Counted from the first letter of the stretch, positions 17,782 to 28,949 are shown. The stretch: 64,000 bases of DNA from Histomonas meleagridis (GCA_020186115.1 WSYJ01000060.1:2356001-2420000); one strand, 5' to 3'. Translations and numbers: made by a program. Notes: generated by a model not told the origin, from the sequence alone.

Positions 17782-18379
17782 AACAAAAATTCTCAATCAA
17801 AATCTTCTTCATCTTCAATAATGAATGGAAATGAAGTATATATTCTAATAATCAAAATCAACTCGAAGATCAAATGTTGGCAAAAAACAATCGAAAGAAA
17901 AGTATCAAAACAAATTTGATATAAACATACAAACATATGATAATCATCAAATTCACGATATTCATTATAACATTTTACCTAATACCAAATATAATCATAA
18001 ATCAAAATGTAAATACATAAATACGATAATATTATAAAATGCATTATAAGAAAAAATCCGACAAGAAAAGTATTGGCAACAACATGACAAAGATCATGCA
18101 TGAGTTTTTTTTATAATGAACGCTTTAACTATTAAATTAAACTAAATTGATAATTTTGGCTAATCTTTTTCGCCATGATCGGCAAATTCAAAAAGTGAAA
18201 ATTGAGATAAAAGTTCTATTTTAACGGTTATAAAAACCTGAATTATCTTGAAGGAAATAAGTGAAAGTAAAGGTGCATCTCTTATTAACTAATGCAAAAA
18301 ATTAAATAATTGGTTCATTCAATTAAATAATGATTATGTGATGATTCATTAAGAATAATAATGTTAAATATTTGATTTA
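17782..18379. other. Non-coding part of the left arm
   Basis: No ORF. It includes the 180 bp (17770-17949) absent from the right arm and a stretch (about 17816-18105) with a shortened inverted copy near 26280-26465. TTTTAACGGTTATAA near 18220 resembles the local promoter motif. Confidence 0.5.
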
Positions 18380-18970
18380 TTAGGTGGAATGTGTGGATGG
18401 ATTGTTCCAAACAAAACGAATGCGTTTTTGATACTTTTCTTTTATTGTTCTTTTTGTTTCAATTTTCTCTTCTTCATATGTTCTGCTATTTTCATTCAGT
18501 CCATATGATTCATCACTTTCTTTGTCATCATTTTTCACTTTTAATTTTTCTTCGGCACTTCTTTCAAAATACATGTTACATCTTTTGTCGAATTCGACGT
18601 TCTTTATCTAAATTCTTTATTTGTTTCATTATTTACAGTACAATTTCACGTAGATCATTTAAATCATGTGCATCTTCTTCATATCCATTTCGATGTCACT
18701 TTTATCGAAACTTTGCGTTTCATCTGTTTTATTATTTCCCATATCTTAAATTTTCATTAACTCCTTTACGTGCATTATGTAAAAGTCTTTCTTCATTAAG
18801 TTGGAAATATTATGTAACTTTCTATATACAAAGCATTGATGTACATTTATTTATTAATTTATGACCTTTGTCTTTAATTTCCCAATTTGTCTTTCTACTA
18901 AAGCCAATCCCAAAGTATTATCATATTACCAACTTGGGAAGATTAAACAAATTTCGGTGGTCGAGAAATT
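18380..18970 (-). pseudogene. Decayed ORF of unknown type (left copy)
   Basis: The minus strand reads as fragments of one charged protein in shifting frames: LALVERQIGKLKTKVIN, then LNEERLLHNARKGVNENLRYG, then DETQSFDKSDIEMD, and finally a 64-residue open piece ending KRIRFVWNNPSTHST. Stops and frame shifts separate the pieces. The ERQIGKLK-type start could belong to an integrase-like protein of a mobile element, but I cannot confirm a family. The plus-strand ORF over the same bases is its antisense shadow. An inverted copy lies at 28020-28520. Confidence 0.4.
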
Positions 18971-19109
18971 AATATTTTCAAAAATTTCAACGCACGATGA
19001 AAAAATTTAGGATCTCGGATTAGAATCAGCATCATTAATGGGCAGCAAAATACACCAAAAGCAAACAACAACAACAAATCAGAAATCTCAAAACGAATGG
19101 GAAACATTT

Positions 19110-20066
19110 ACAACGCTCAAAGACAAAATTTTTGGTTACCTATTTAAATATATGTAATTTTGCTCAATCATCATATTTTATTATCAGCAAATTTTGTAAA
19201 GAATATCCAACGTCTTATGATATCATTAAAAGCACAATGATATATATACATCTTTTCTGATTAATAGTAATAATTTTAATATATATTTGAGGTTATTACA
19301 AGAAATTGAAAACTATGAAGAAAATAATAAAATCAACTCAAAAATAATAAATTTATTTTCTCAATTTCTACTTAAAGAAAACACATAAGAATCATTTTTT
19401 TTATTTTCTGAATTACATGAATGAGTATAATTTACTTGAATCAAAAATCATTCAAATTATATGTAAACTATTTTTTGTTCATATTAATAAAGATAAATTA
19501 GATAAATATTTATCAAGAAAATATTGCTTATAAGGAACTATCAAAGAATGATTTTTCACTTCATAAGCAATTAATTGAAGAAGGAGTTAATCCAAAAGAA
19601 ATTGCAAAAATCATTCGAAATGATGAAATAGAAAAACTTCAAGAAATGTCATCACAAACAAATTTTAATTTTAATCAAACAATTGAACCATCACTTTATG
19701 AAAGATGTTCATTTATTAATCAAAATAATGTTACATTAATTGATTATGCAGCATTTTTTGGATCAGTTAAATGTTTTAAATATTTACTTATTAATAATGC
19801 AAAATTAGAAAATACAGGTAAATATGCAATTGCAGGTGGAAATGTAGAAATCATTCATTTATGTGAACAAAATCATTCAACATTCGAAGATGCATATGAA
19901 ACAGCAATTGAGTTTCATCAAAATGATATCTTTAAATATCTTTATGAAAATAAAATTACAAGATATTAATCAATTAAAAGAATTCGGAGAAAAATGTGTT
20001 TCATATTTTAATCATGATATTTTTACATATTTCGAAAAAGAAGGAATGAAAATTAATGAAAATTAA
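19110..20066 (+). pseudogene. Second ankyrin (DUF3447-like) pseudogene, mosaic
   Basis: Upstream pieces such as NICNFAQSSYFIISKFCKEYP and LLQEIENYEENNKIN followed by IINLFSQFLLKEN resemble a DUF3447 N-terminus but contain stops and frame breaks. From 19537 to 19939 the sequence is, as far as I can read, identical to 15641-16043 of the ankyrin gene upstream. Outside that tract it is clearly different. After the tract a divergent ankyrin-like reading continues to about 20066. No complete frame remains. Bases up to 19804 also belong to the inverted-repeat arm. Confidence 0.7.
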
Positions 20067-21321
20067 TGAAAATATCATTAATAAAACAACAAAAATTGGA
20101 AATATTACCTTAATAGGTTATTTCCTGTACCATTTTACATACTCGATTTGGTAGTACCTATAGCTTCTCCTTGAGCCCACGAAATTTGATTATACAAAAA
20201 AATTATTTCTGAATTTTGATCGCGATCATAACTCGTTAAAAAATTGGGTTTAAGTCATCAAACCAGGTTGAACGATCATTACATTATAGTATGATTTATA
20301 ATGTTTAAATGGTAAAATTTCATGAGAGAGTTTTTTTTCCTTCTCTTTATCAAGAAATTTTTAATTCATATCTCAGTAGCTAATGCCTAATTCAAAAATC
20401 TGTCTTTTGAAATTTTAGAAAATATGTTTAACTATTTGGATTAGGGTGGTTAATATTTTTACATTTTTTGAAATTTTGCCCGCCGGCGAACTGTGAGTTT
20501 CGTGGGCAAACGTTCTCTTCATAAACCCGTTAACACATGACCGTTTACATTTGGAGACTTATTCTATTCGATTTATTTTCGAACAGATTTTTTAGTCAGC
20601 TGATTAAATTTTTATATATAAAATACACTAATATAACCTAGAAATCAGTAAATACTTCATGAAGGTTAACTCAAATTCCAATAAAAAACGAATTTTATCT
20701 TTTGTCTACAAGGGTATAACGTTTGTGATTTTTTTTCTTTGTAGACGTTTAGAGGACGTTTAAAGACATAAAACCATCACAGGTGCACCTATATAAACCT
20801 AACAATTCTGGGGGCATCTTTTGAAAATTCAAAGAATATATGCGTTAAAATACCATTATCTTCTTTTCAATTTGGATTTTATATTTGAAAATGAATTTTT
20901 AATATTAACAATATATTCGAAATATATTTTCAAAGTTAAAAAAATTATATAGAAGGGAAATCTATCGACACTCTGTGTGCATTGAGCAACTTATTGATTT
21001 GCTAAATGACCACAATTTTTTAGAATATTTGGCAATTGAAGAACACTAAGCGAGGTATTAATTGCATTTATAATTATTTAGTATTCTATTTAACAGATGC
21101 TGAGAAATTTAAATTTTTTGTACGCTTAAGCATCAGTTTTTCACTTCACTTGGACAACCTCTTTTTTCTTTATTCTTCTCAATATTATCTTTTATTTTAC
21201 ATCGTTAAAGAACAAATATTTCTGACTGAAATTAGATTATAAATGCTATTTATAGTTTTTATTAATAAAATTAACATGAAAAAATTTTTCTTCGAAATAA
21301 ACGGTTTCCCAAAAGCAAGAA
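20067..21321. other. Intergenic upstream of the DOCK gene
   Basis: No gene. It holds a dispersed 240-bp repeat (20590-20830), an inverted word pair GCCCACGAAA (20175-20184) and TTTCGTGGGC (20498-20507), and AAACGGTTTCC about 15 bp before the DOCK ATG, which fits the local promoter motif. Confidence 0.5.
20590..20830 (+). repeat. Dispersed repeat, orphan copy of a promoter region
   Basis: It matches the reverse complement of 49235-49480 in an ordered set of words: AAATACTTCATGAA, a T-rich block GATTTTTTTTCTTT, CGTTTAGAGGACGTTTAAAG, and CTATATAAACCTAACAATT. The other copy sits directly upstream of a coding start. This one has no gene behind it. Confidence 0.75.
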
Positions 21322-24300
21322 ATGGAAAGCCAAGACAACAACAAGATAGACACAGAAATATCAGATTGGCTTCAAAACAACCCATCATCAAAGAAACTAT
21401 CATGGAATATTCCAATTATTGAAGGAGTTAAAAATGAATCAAATCCATTAAATCTTCCAAATGTTGAAGAATTTCTCAATTCAAATTATTACACAGACAA
21501 CGAAATTGTTCATCTTTTTTCAGATGATTGTGTTTCTCTTACGTTTTCTTCGAATGAAAATCAACCAATTCAATTTCCTCAATTACCAGCAGTGATCACA
21601 AAGACGAGTTTCAACGAAAAATCAGATCATGCAAATCATGATACATCAAATTGTTTCCCAGCAATAAGTTATATATCTGGCGATAAAGAATTATTAAAAC
21701 AAAATACCACTTTTGATGTACCTGAACGACTCAAACTTAAAGACATGCAAATTTTTACAGCTGATCTTGTAGAGTTTGAAACAGGTTTCAATTTTATTGA
21801 ACCAATATTATGTTCTTCATTTATTATCTCCGATGGAAAAATTTTAACTCATCCATGGAATTTCATACCAAACCAAACCATTCCATTTTTTGAAAGTCAA
21901 AGTCTCAAAGTTTTTCCTAATCATAAAGCTGCTTTTCATTATCGAACAATAAATAAGACATGTTATCTTGTTGTTTTCCTAAAACGTGTTACGCAACCAA
22001 AGAATGGAACAGCATGTAATTCTTATTATGAAAAGAGTAACAACACTAACACAAATGAGGCTCTTAAATCATTAAAATTTTCTTGGCCTCATAACAGTGA
22101 CACTTTTTCGGTTTTTGCATGGACTTATGCGCCGATTTTAGACATTGTAGCATCACCAGACGGGTTAAGTTTACCAACACCAATAGCTCTAAATGATTCT
22201 TTTAATTTTGACCAATTAGATTCGTATATTAAGAATTCAACATCTAATAAGAACATGACATTTAACATCAAAATCAAGATTAAATCAAGTATAAAGAATG
22301 TCATTAACCAGTATACGCTTATTAATGATGGATTTACTTTTTTACCATCATTATTACCAATTGATAATGAGCCATCATTACGATTTCGTCATTCATTATA
22401 TTTAACAATTTATGAAGCGAAGTTAAAAATACCAAACAATCAAATAAAAAATGTATATGTTGAAGTATCATATCAAGTAAACAAGAACAAGCTTAAAATC
22501 ATTCATGACACATATAAAAAAGAATTAAATGAAACATCGAAAACAATTTGTTCATTTAATATTAAACATCCAATCTTTAACAATGTATTTAACATATTTA
22601 TACCACCATTAATTGAAGTTAATTCATTTATAGTTTTTGATTTTTATACTATTCCATTTCCGAAAGATATTAATAATGAGAAAACTGTACCACAATTAAT
22701 AGGTACATCATCAATACCTTTATTTAATGAAGAAGGAAAGTTTCTAAAGAATGGATTTTATAATTCAAACATTGAGTTTAATAATAATATCATTAATAAT
22801 GGTAATAATGAATCAAATTTAAGTAAAATATATTTTAATGTTAACTTTGATAGTTCACTTGTAGTTAACAGTGGATTTTTAAATAAGTTTTTCACAAATT
22901 CTAATGAAGAAATCGATTTTAATATATTCGAAAGAATTCAACCTGAAATAATAACACAAAACTTATTCCAAATAATTGATTTATTGTTATCGAATATAAT
23001 TAAATATCCATTTGAAGTGTTTAACTCATTTTTAATCATAACTACAAAAGTTATTCCAATTTATTCCGATTTCGAACAATTTTTATTAAGTTTCGTTAAT
23101 TATTATTCATTAATTAATCCGAAAGATCATAAAGTTGAATTTCATCATTCGATATTTAAAGGTTGGATTCAACAAATAGAAACATCACATGAAGTTAATA
23201 GTTCTGAAAGATATGACTTATATTATACTGAGTTTTTCTTTTTGTTGATTATTAAATCGATAATAATTACAAAAGATAAAAACTTTTCAAATGATTTAAT
23301 GGAATTTATAAACATTTGGGATAAATCTATAATACCATTATGTAGAACTGGTTTAATATATGCTAAAAAAGCTACGGAATCTTATGCTAAATTCATATTG
23401 TTATTATTCGATATTGGATTTTATTCATTATCATTAAAATGTATATTTTTATATATAAACGCATTTGGTGAAACACCAAATGAACATATTGTAATCATTG
23501 ATTTCTTAACGAATGTATTACATCCGAAATTATTTGTGAGTAATATGTTATTTAATCCATTAATAAAAGAAATTATTTTAAACATAACAAAACGTTCGAC
23601 AATTAATGAAGATAATTCGGTGTCAATGCCACTTCAAAAGATTTTTAATGTTTTGTTATGTATTTGTTCGACATTTGAAACAGATAAAGAAATAACAAAA
23701 ATAATTTGTGATAATTTAATTGATGTATTAACTTCATTAAATCCAATTTCGATAATACCTTTCATTAATAATAATGAGAATAAACAAATATTAATATTCT
23801 TTTGTTATATTATTTTACATATTGATATAAACTCATTTAAGAAATGGTGGGAAAATGCTAATAAAAAAGAATTCTTTAATTCATTAAATTTTTTATTAGA
23901 TAAAATTAGATTGAAACCTAAAAATAACAAAGAAGGAAATTCATTGCATTCAAGTATTAACTTTAAAGATATCGAAAATTCATTCATGAATTTAAATAAA
24001 AGAAATTCTTTAAATAACTCACGTTCTTTTATTGTTAAATATCGTTATTCTGCTTCTAATAATAATATTACTTCTGATTTCACCAAAGAAAAAGTTAAAA
24101 ACGAAATATTTTATTCAACTCATTTAAGTATTATACATATTTTAAATATATTAAATGAAATTAATAAAATTGAAAAAAATTTACAAAATACACTTTTCTA
24201 TAATCCATTGAATCCCGAATTAAGTCATTTTTCACAAATCACAAAAATAATTTATCATTTATTAAGTATTAATACATCTATAGATTGTATATATCCTATA

Positions 24301-26019
24301 ATTAATTTATTATGTGATATAGCTAAGTCACGAATTGATTTATTATTTACACAATGTTGTCCCGTATTACCTAAAATTCTATTTGTTTTAATTCAACAAC
24401 TTAAATATGAACCTGAAAGTAATAAATTCATTAATCAATTATTTGAAACTGATTATAAATTATATAAAAACAATAATCGATGTAATATTATTTTTTCACG
24501 TACATTATCATTATTTCATCATGAAAATTTCCAAAATTTATTATTAATCACAAACAAAAACGTCAAAAAACAATGTGAAAAAATATATAAAATCTTAAAC
24601 AAATTAAATGAAGAAAATTTAACATCTGAAAAATACGCATATTTATTATACAAGAAAAGTTTCATATTAAAAACATCTCCCGATTCACAACTCGAATGTT
24701 TAACAGAACTTGCACAATATCATCAAAGCAATGAATACTATGAAGAAGAAATTCAAGTATTAATACTTCAAGCATCAATCATTTTTGAGTATTTAGTTCG
24801 ATTAAAGAAACTTAAAGGCGAATTATGGAAATATGATAAACATACAGCATTACAATTTAAAGACATTTGTTCAGTGATTTCGAATGATGCAATTTGTCCT
24901 GATATTATATGGAATGACATCCCAAACATAAATTGTTTTTGTGATTCTCAAATGTTTAACATATATTCATTAGTTAACTTATTAACTAAAATTATTAATC
25001 GTTGTCGTGACACTGGAATTTATGAAATCGCATTGTTTTTAATTGACCATTTATGGCCTTTGTTGGAAAAATATCGTTCGTTTAATACTTTACGAGAAAT
25101 AATTTTGACCGAATCAGAAGTATTAAACTCATTATCACTAATACCAACAAATGAAGATCGACTTTTTGGTCATTATTTCAAAGTTACGTTTTTCGGTGAA
25201 ATATTTAAGAAGAATAATAATCAAACATTTGTTTATAGAGAGAAAAAGTTAACACATTTATACGAGTTTTCTTCAAGAATCAAAAATTTATACTCATTAA
25301 AATTCGGCGAAGAAAATATCGAATTAATTAAAGAAAGTAGTACAGTAAACATCGAAAAATTAAATCCTTCAAAAGGTTATATCCAAATTACTTTCATAAA
25401 TCCTTACTTGAAGAAAGAAGAACAGAAAAAAAGACATACTCTGTTTGAACAATGTCATAATTTGTCATACTTTAGCTACGATACGCCGTTTATTCAAGGC
25501 GAATCTAACAAAAATCAAGGAAATATTGAACAGCAAATGCTATTGAAAACGATCATCCCATTGAAATTTAAAATGCCATATGTCCTCAAAACTCAGAAAA
25601 TAGATTCAGAGAAAATCAGAACAACCGTAATACAGCCGATAAGAGTGTCCTATCGGCAGCTTAGAGAAAGAATTACAATGTTAAGAAATGCTATCGAAAG
25701 AAATGATGTACAACAAATTCAACAATTAATTCATGGGTCTTTATTAGTACAAGTTAATGAGGGACCTTCGAAAATGGCTGAAGTGTTCTTGAAAAAAGAT
25801 AAAAATTCGGAACGAACAAAGTTTTTGGAAAAGAAAAATGAAAATGATAAATACGTGGAAAAGTTAAAAGCTGCTTTTCATGAGTTTTTGGAAGTGAATG
25901 AAAAAGGATTGAAAATGCATGCGAAATGGGTATGCGAGCATACTGATTTTGTGCCACTGCAGCAAGAACTGGAATCTGGTTTTAATACACTGAAAGAGAA
26001 GTTGAATCAATATATATAA
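21322..26019 (+). CDS. DOCK-family guanine nucleotide exchange factor
   Basis: A 1565-residue protein of the CZH/DOCK class, which activates Rac/Cdc42-type GTPases. A DHR-1 C2-like domain is at about 350-500 (RFRHSLYLTIYEAKLK, NVYVEVSYQV, NVFNIFIPPLIEVNSF). A long helical middle follows. The catalytic DHR-2 domain lies at about 1085-1520: HYFKVTFFGEIFKKN with FVYREKKLTHLYEFSSRI, KGYIQITFINPYL, FSYDTPF, KTIIPLKFKMPYVLKTQKI, and LHG-type HGSLLVQVNEGPSKMAEVFL near 1480, the conserved GTPase-contact helix region. The C-terminus is helical. There is no SH3 domain, so it is closer to the zizimin layout. The gene is uninterrupted and intact despite lying between inverted-repeat arms. It may act on Rho-like proteins such as the one at the window's left end (inference). 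Confidence 0.9.
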   Translation: MESQDNNKIDTEISDWLQNNPSSKKLSWNIPIIEGVKNESNPLNLPNVEEFLNSNYYTDNEIVHLFSDDCVSLTFSSNENQPIQFPQLPAVITKTSFNEKSDHANHDTSNCFPAISYISGDKELLKQNTTFDVPERLKLKDMQIFTADLVEFETGFNFIEPILCSSFIISDGKILTHPWNFIPNQTIPFFESQSLKVFPNHKAAFHYRTINKTCYLVVFLKRVTQPKNGTACNSYYEKSNNTNTNEALKSLKFSWPHNSDTFSVFAWTYAPILDIVASPDGLSLPTPIALNDSFNFDQLDSYIKNSTSNKNMTFNIKIKIKSSIKNVINQYTLINDGFTFLPSLLPIDNEPSLRFRHSLYLTIYEAKLKIPNNQIKNVYVEVSYQVNKNKLKIIHDTYKKELNETSKTICSFNIKHPIFNNVFNIFIPPLIEVNSFIVFDFYTIPFPKDINNEKTVPQLIGTSSIPLFNEEGKFLKNGFYNSNIEFNNNIINNGNNESNLSKIYFNVNFDSSLVVNSGFLNKFFTNSNEEIDFNIFERIQPEIITQNLFQIIDLLLSNIIKYPFEVFNSFLIITTKVIPIYSDFEQFLLSFVNYYSLINPKDHKVEFHHSIFKGWIQQIETSHEVNSSERYDLYYTEFFFLLIIKSIIITKDKNFSNDLMEFINIWDKSIIPLCRTGLIYAKKATESYAKFILLLFDIGFYSLSLKCIFLYINAFGETPNEHIVIIDFLTNVLHPKLFVSNMLFNPLIKEIILNITKRSTINEDNSVSMPLQKIFNVLLCICSTFETDKEITKIICDNLIDVLTSLNPISIIPFINNNENKQILIFFCYIILHIDINSFKKWWENANKKEFFNSLNFLLDKIRLKPKNNKEGNSLHSSINFKDIENSFMNLNKRNSLNNSRSFIVKYRYSASNNNITSDFTKEKVKNEIFYSTHLSIIHILNILNEINKIEKNLQNTLFYNPLNPELSHFSQITKIIYHLLSINTSIDCIYPIINLLCDIAKSRIDLLFTQCCPVLPKILFVLIQQLKYEPESNKFINQLFETDYKLYKNNNRCNIIFSRTLSLFHHENFQNLLLITNKNVKKQCEKIYKILNKLNEENLTSEKYAYLLYKKSFILKTSPDSQLECLTELAQYHQSNEYYEEEIQVLILQASIIFEYLVRLKKLKGELWKYDKHTALQFKDICSVISNDAICPDIIWNDIPNINCFCDSQMFNIYSLVNLLTKIINRCRDTGIYEIALFLIDHLWPLLEKYRSFNTLREIILTESEVLNSLSLIPTNEDRLFGHYFKVTFFGEIFKKNNNQTFVYREKKLTHLYEFSSRIKNLYSLKFGEENIELIKESSTVNIEKLNPSKGYIQITFINPYLKKEEQKKRHTLFEQCHNLSYFSYDTPFIQGESNKNQGNIEQQMLLKTIIPLKFKMPYVLKTQKIDSEKIRTTVIQPIRVSYRQLRERITMLRNAIERNDVQQIQQLIHGSLLVQVNEGPSKMAEVFLKKDKNSERTKFLEKKNENDKYVEKLKAAFHEFLEVNEKGLKMHAKWVCEHTDFVPLQQELESGFNTLKEKLNQYI

Positions 26020-26279
26020 TATATTTTTATTAATAAAATTATGATGTATTATATCAAAAGTTATTTTTTATTTATTCCGTCATTTTCGAGACGTTTACGA
26101 AAAAGTTTAAAACTGGTTACAAAAACCGGTAAAAAAATATTTTCTAAAAGCGCTTTTGATCGAAATAGGGCGGGATATATATATATATATATATTCAAAA
26201 AAATCATTTGTCACTCAATAAGAAAATAGCGACAATTTGCTTTTGTTAAAACTATTCAAATTAAAATGTCAAAAAAAAG

Positions 26280-26465
26280 TAATACTCATGCATGATCTTA
26301 TAATGCATTTTATAATATTATTGTATTTATGTATTTATATTTTGATTTGTGATTATATTTGATATTAGGTAAAATGTTATACTTCATTTCCATAATTTGT
26401 TGTTTATCATATGTTTGTATGTTTATTAGAATATATACTTCATTTCCATTCATTATTGTATTTTA
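26280..26465 (-). repeat. Displaced, shortened copy of an arm segment
   Basis: The reverse complement matches left-arm words from about 17816 to 18105: AATGAATGGAAATGAAGTAT, ACATACAAACATATGATAA, and a run through TAATATTATAAAATGCATTA. Internal pieces of the original are missing. Confidence 0.7.
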
Positions 26466-26981
26466 AATTACATTATAAAATATTTAAATTCACATATATG
26501 TTGAAAGAATAACAGCAAAATAATATTGGATGGGAAAAAGAATGTACATTTTAGCAAAAGATAATTTTTAATAAACTGGATGCATTTCCAACGATAGAAT
26601 CGAATGAATGAAAAATCATTGGATTTATATTCAAGAACTGAAGTAATAAATCAAGAAAGTCAAACCACAAATACATATAACTAAATTTTTAAAAACACAA
26701 AACCTATTATATGCATACTAAAAAATAAACAAAATAGACAAAAATGCAAAAAATGATTAAGTGAATCACAGATGTTTGAAAGATAGAGATAAAATGAGAT
26801 AGTAATTATTAAATGATGAAACTATGTGTGTATATGAAAGCCTAAATGTGATGGATAAAATGATAAAATATATGTATGTATAAATTAGGTGTACGAAATC
26901 ACAAATGATAGAGACCAAATGATTTAATGAGTTGCACTGAAAGTTGAGATTAAAAACGAAAATATATAACACCCCGGGGAA

Positions 26982-27026
26982 TTCAACATTTGTTGCTTCA
27001 ACATTTGTTGCTTCAACATTTGTTGA
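26982..27026. repeat. 15-bp tandem repeat, three copies
   Basis: Three units of TTCAACATTTGTTGC, with the last ending in A. The unit contains the short palindrome CAACATTTGTTG. It lies 72 bp from the inner edge of the right inverted-repeat arm. Confidence 0.9.
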
Positions 27027-27098
27027 TGAATGGTCAGGACGATTTTTTATATCACATTTCCAAAAACCCCTGGAAATTCCCCGCCTTTTTTACACAAT

Positions 27099-27795
27099 TT
27101 TTGCATTATTAATAAGTAAATATTTAAAACATTTAACTGATCCAAAAAATGCTGCATAATCAATTAATGTAACATTATTTTGATTAATAAATGAACATCT
27201 TTCATAAAGTGATGGTTCAATTGTTTGATTAAAATTAAAATTTGTTTGTGATGACATTTCTTGAAGTTTTTCTATTTCATCATTTCGAATGATTTTTGCA
27301 ATTTCTTTTGGATTAACTCCTTCTTCAATTAATTGCTTATGAAGTGAAAAATCATTCTTTGATAGTTCCTTATAAGCAATATTTTCTTGATAAATATTTA
27401 TCTAATTTATCTTTATTAATATGAACAAAAAATAGTTTACATATAATTTGAATGATTTTTGATTCAAGTAAATTATACTCATTCATGTAATTCAGAAAAT
27501 AAAAAAAATGATTCTTATGTGTTTTCTTTAAGTAGAAATTGAGAAAATAAATTTATTATTTTTGAGTTGATTTTATTATTTTCTTCATAGTTTTCAATTT
27601 CTTGTAATAACCTCAAATATATATTAAAATTATTACTATTAATCAGAAAAGATGTATATATATCATTGTGCTTTTAATGATATCATAAGACGTTGGATAT
27701 TCTTTACAAAATTTGCTGATAATAAAATATGATGATTGAGCAAAATTACATATATTTAAATAGGTAACCAAAAATTTTGTCTTTGAGCGTTGTAA
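27099..27795 (-). pseudogene. Right copy of the second ankyrin pseudogene, truncated
   Basis: Matches the left arm from about 19110 to 19804. Its 3' side stops at the inner edge of the arm, within the tract shared with the main ankyrin gene. The same stops as in the left copy are present. Confidence 0.65.
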
Positions 27796-28019
27796 ATGTT
27801 TCCCATTCGTTTTGAGATTTCTGATTTGTTGTTGTTGTTTGCTTTTGGTGTATTTTGCTGCCCATTAATGATGCTGATTCTAATCCGAGATCCTAAATTT
27901 TTTCATCGTGCGTTGAAATTTTTGAAAATATTAATTTCTCGACCACCGAAATTTGTTTAATCTTCCCAAGTTGGTAATATGATAATACTTTGGAATTGGC
28001 TTTAGTAAAAAGACAAATT

Positions 28020-28520
28020 GGGAAATTAAAGACAAAGGTCATAAATTAATAAATAAATGTACATCAATGCTTTGTATATAGAAAGTTACATAATATTTCC
28101 AACTTAATGAAGAAAGACTTTTACATAATGCACGTAAAGGAGTTAATGAAAATTTAAGATGTGGAAATAATAAAACAGATGAAACGCAAAGTTTCGATAA
28201 AAGTGACATCGAAATGGATATGAAGAAGATGCACATGATTTAAATGATCTACGTGAAATTGTACTGTAAATAATGAAACAAATAAAGAATTTAGATAAAG
28301 AACGTCGAATTCGACAAAAGATGTAACATGTATTTTGAAAGAAGTGCCGAAGAAAAATTAAAAGTGAAAAATGATGACAAGAAAGTGATGAATCATATGG
28401 ACTGAATGAAATAGCAGAACATATGAAGAAGAGAAAATTGAAACAAAAAGAACAATAAAAGAAAAGTATCAAAAACGCATTCGTTTTGTTTGGAACAATC
28501 CATCCACACATTCCACCTAA
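28020..28520 (+). pseudogene. Decayed ORF of unknown type (right copy)
   Basis: The inverted copy of 18380-18890. It translates on the plus strand to the same fragments ending IRFVWNNPSTHST. It has extra single-base losses compared with the left copy (for example GATGACAAGAAAG where the left has GATGACAAAGAAAG), so decay continued after duplication. Confidence 0.4.
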
Positions 28521-28949
28521 TAAATCAAATATTTAACATTATTATTCTTAATGAATCATCACATAATCATTATTTAATTGAATGAACCAATTATTTAATT
28601 TTTTTGCATTAGTTAATAAGAGATGCACCTTTACTTTCACTTATTTCCTTCAAGATAATTCAGGTTTTTATAACCGTTAAAATAGAACTTTTATCTCAAT
28701 TTTCACTTTTTGAATTTGCCGATCATGGCGAAAAAGATTAGCCAAAATTATCAATTTAGTTTAATTTAATAGTTAAAGCGTTCATTATAAAAAAAAACTC
28801 ATGCATGATCTTTGTCATGTTGTTGCCAATACTTTTCTTGTCGGATTTTTTCTTATAATGCATTTTATAATATTATCGTATTTATGTATTTACATTTTGA
28901 TTTATGATTATATTTGGTATTAGGTAAAATGTTATAATGAATATCGTGA

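Larger units (their letters stand above)
14972..19804 (+). repeat. Left arm of a large inverted repeat
   Basis: A 4.8-kb segment matched on the opposite strand at 27099-31180. The outer edge is TTGCAGCGG at 14972 against CCGCTGCAA at 31172-31180. The inner edge is the run ending AATAATGCAAAA at 19804 against its complement at 27099. The arm carries an ankyrin gene, minisatellite arrays, a decayed minus-strand ORF and part of a second ankyrin pseudogene. Identity looks very high by eye. The arms differ in number of ankyrin units and by a 180-bp deletion in the right arm. Confidence 0.9.
26020..27098. other. Intergenic with short repeats, right part of the loop
   Basis: No gene. It holds a TA microsatellite (26175-26194), an inverted fragment of the arm (about 26280-26465), a 15-bp repeat in three copies (26982-27026) and an unusually GC-rich patch ACCCCGGGGAATTC just before it. 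The sequence changes abruptly into the right arm at 27099. Confidence 0.55.

Noticed and set aside
18391-18864. 157-codon plus-strand ORF rich in Phe, Cys and His
   Set aside because: Antisense shadow of a decayed, charged minus-strand sequence. The composition (Phe/Leu/Cys) is what the complement of Lys/Glu codons gives.
26041-26229. 62-codon ORF after the DOCK gene
   Set aside because: It runs through a TA microsatellite and has simple composition, so it is unlikely to be a gene.
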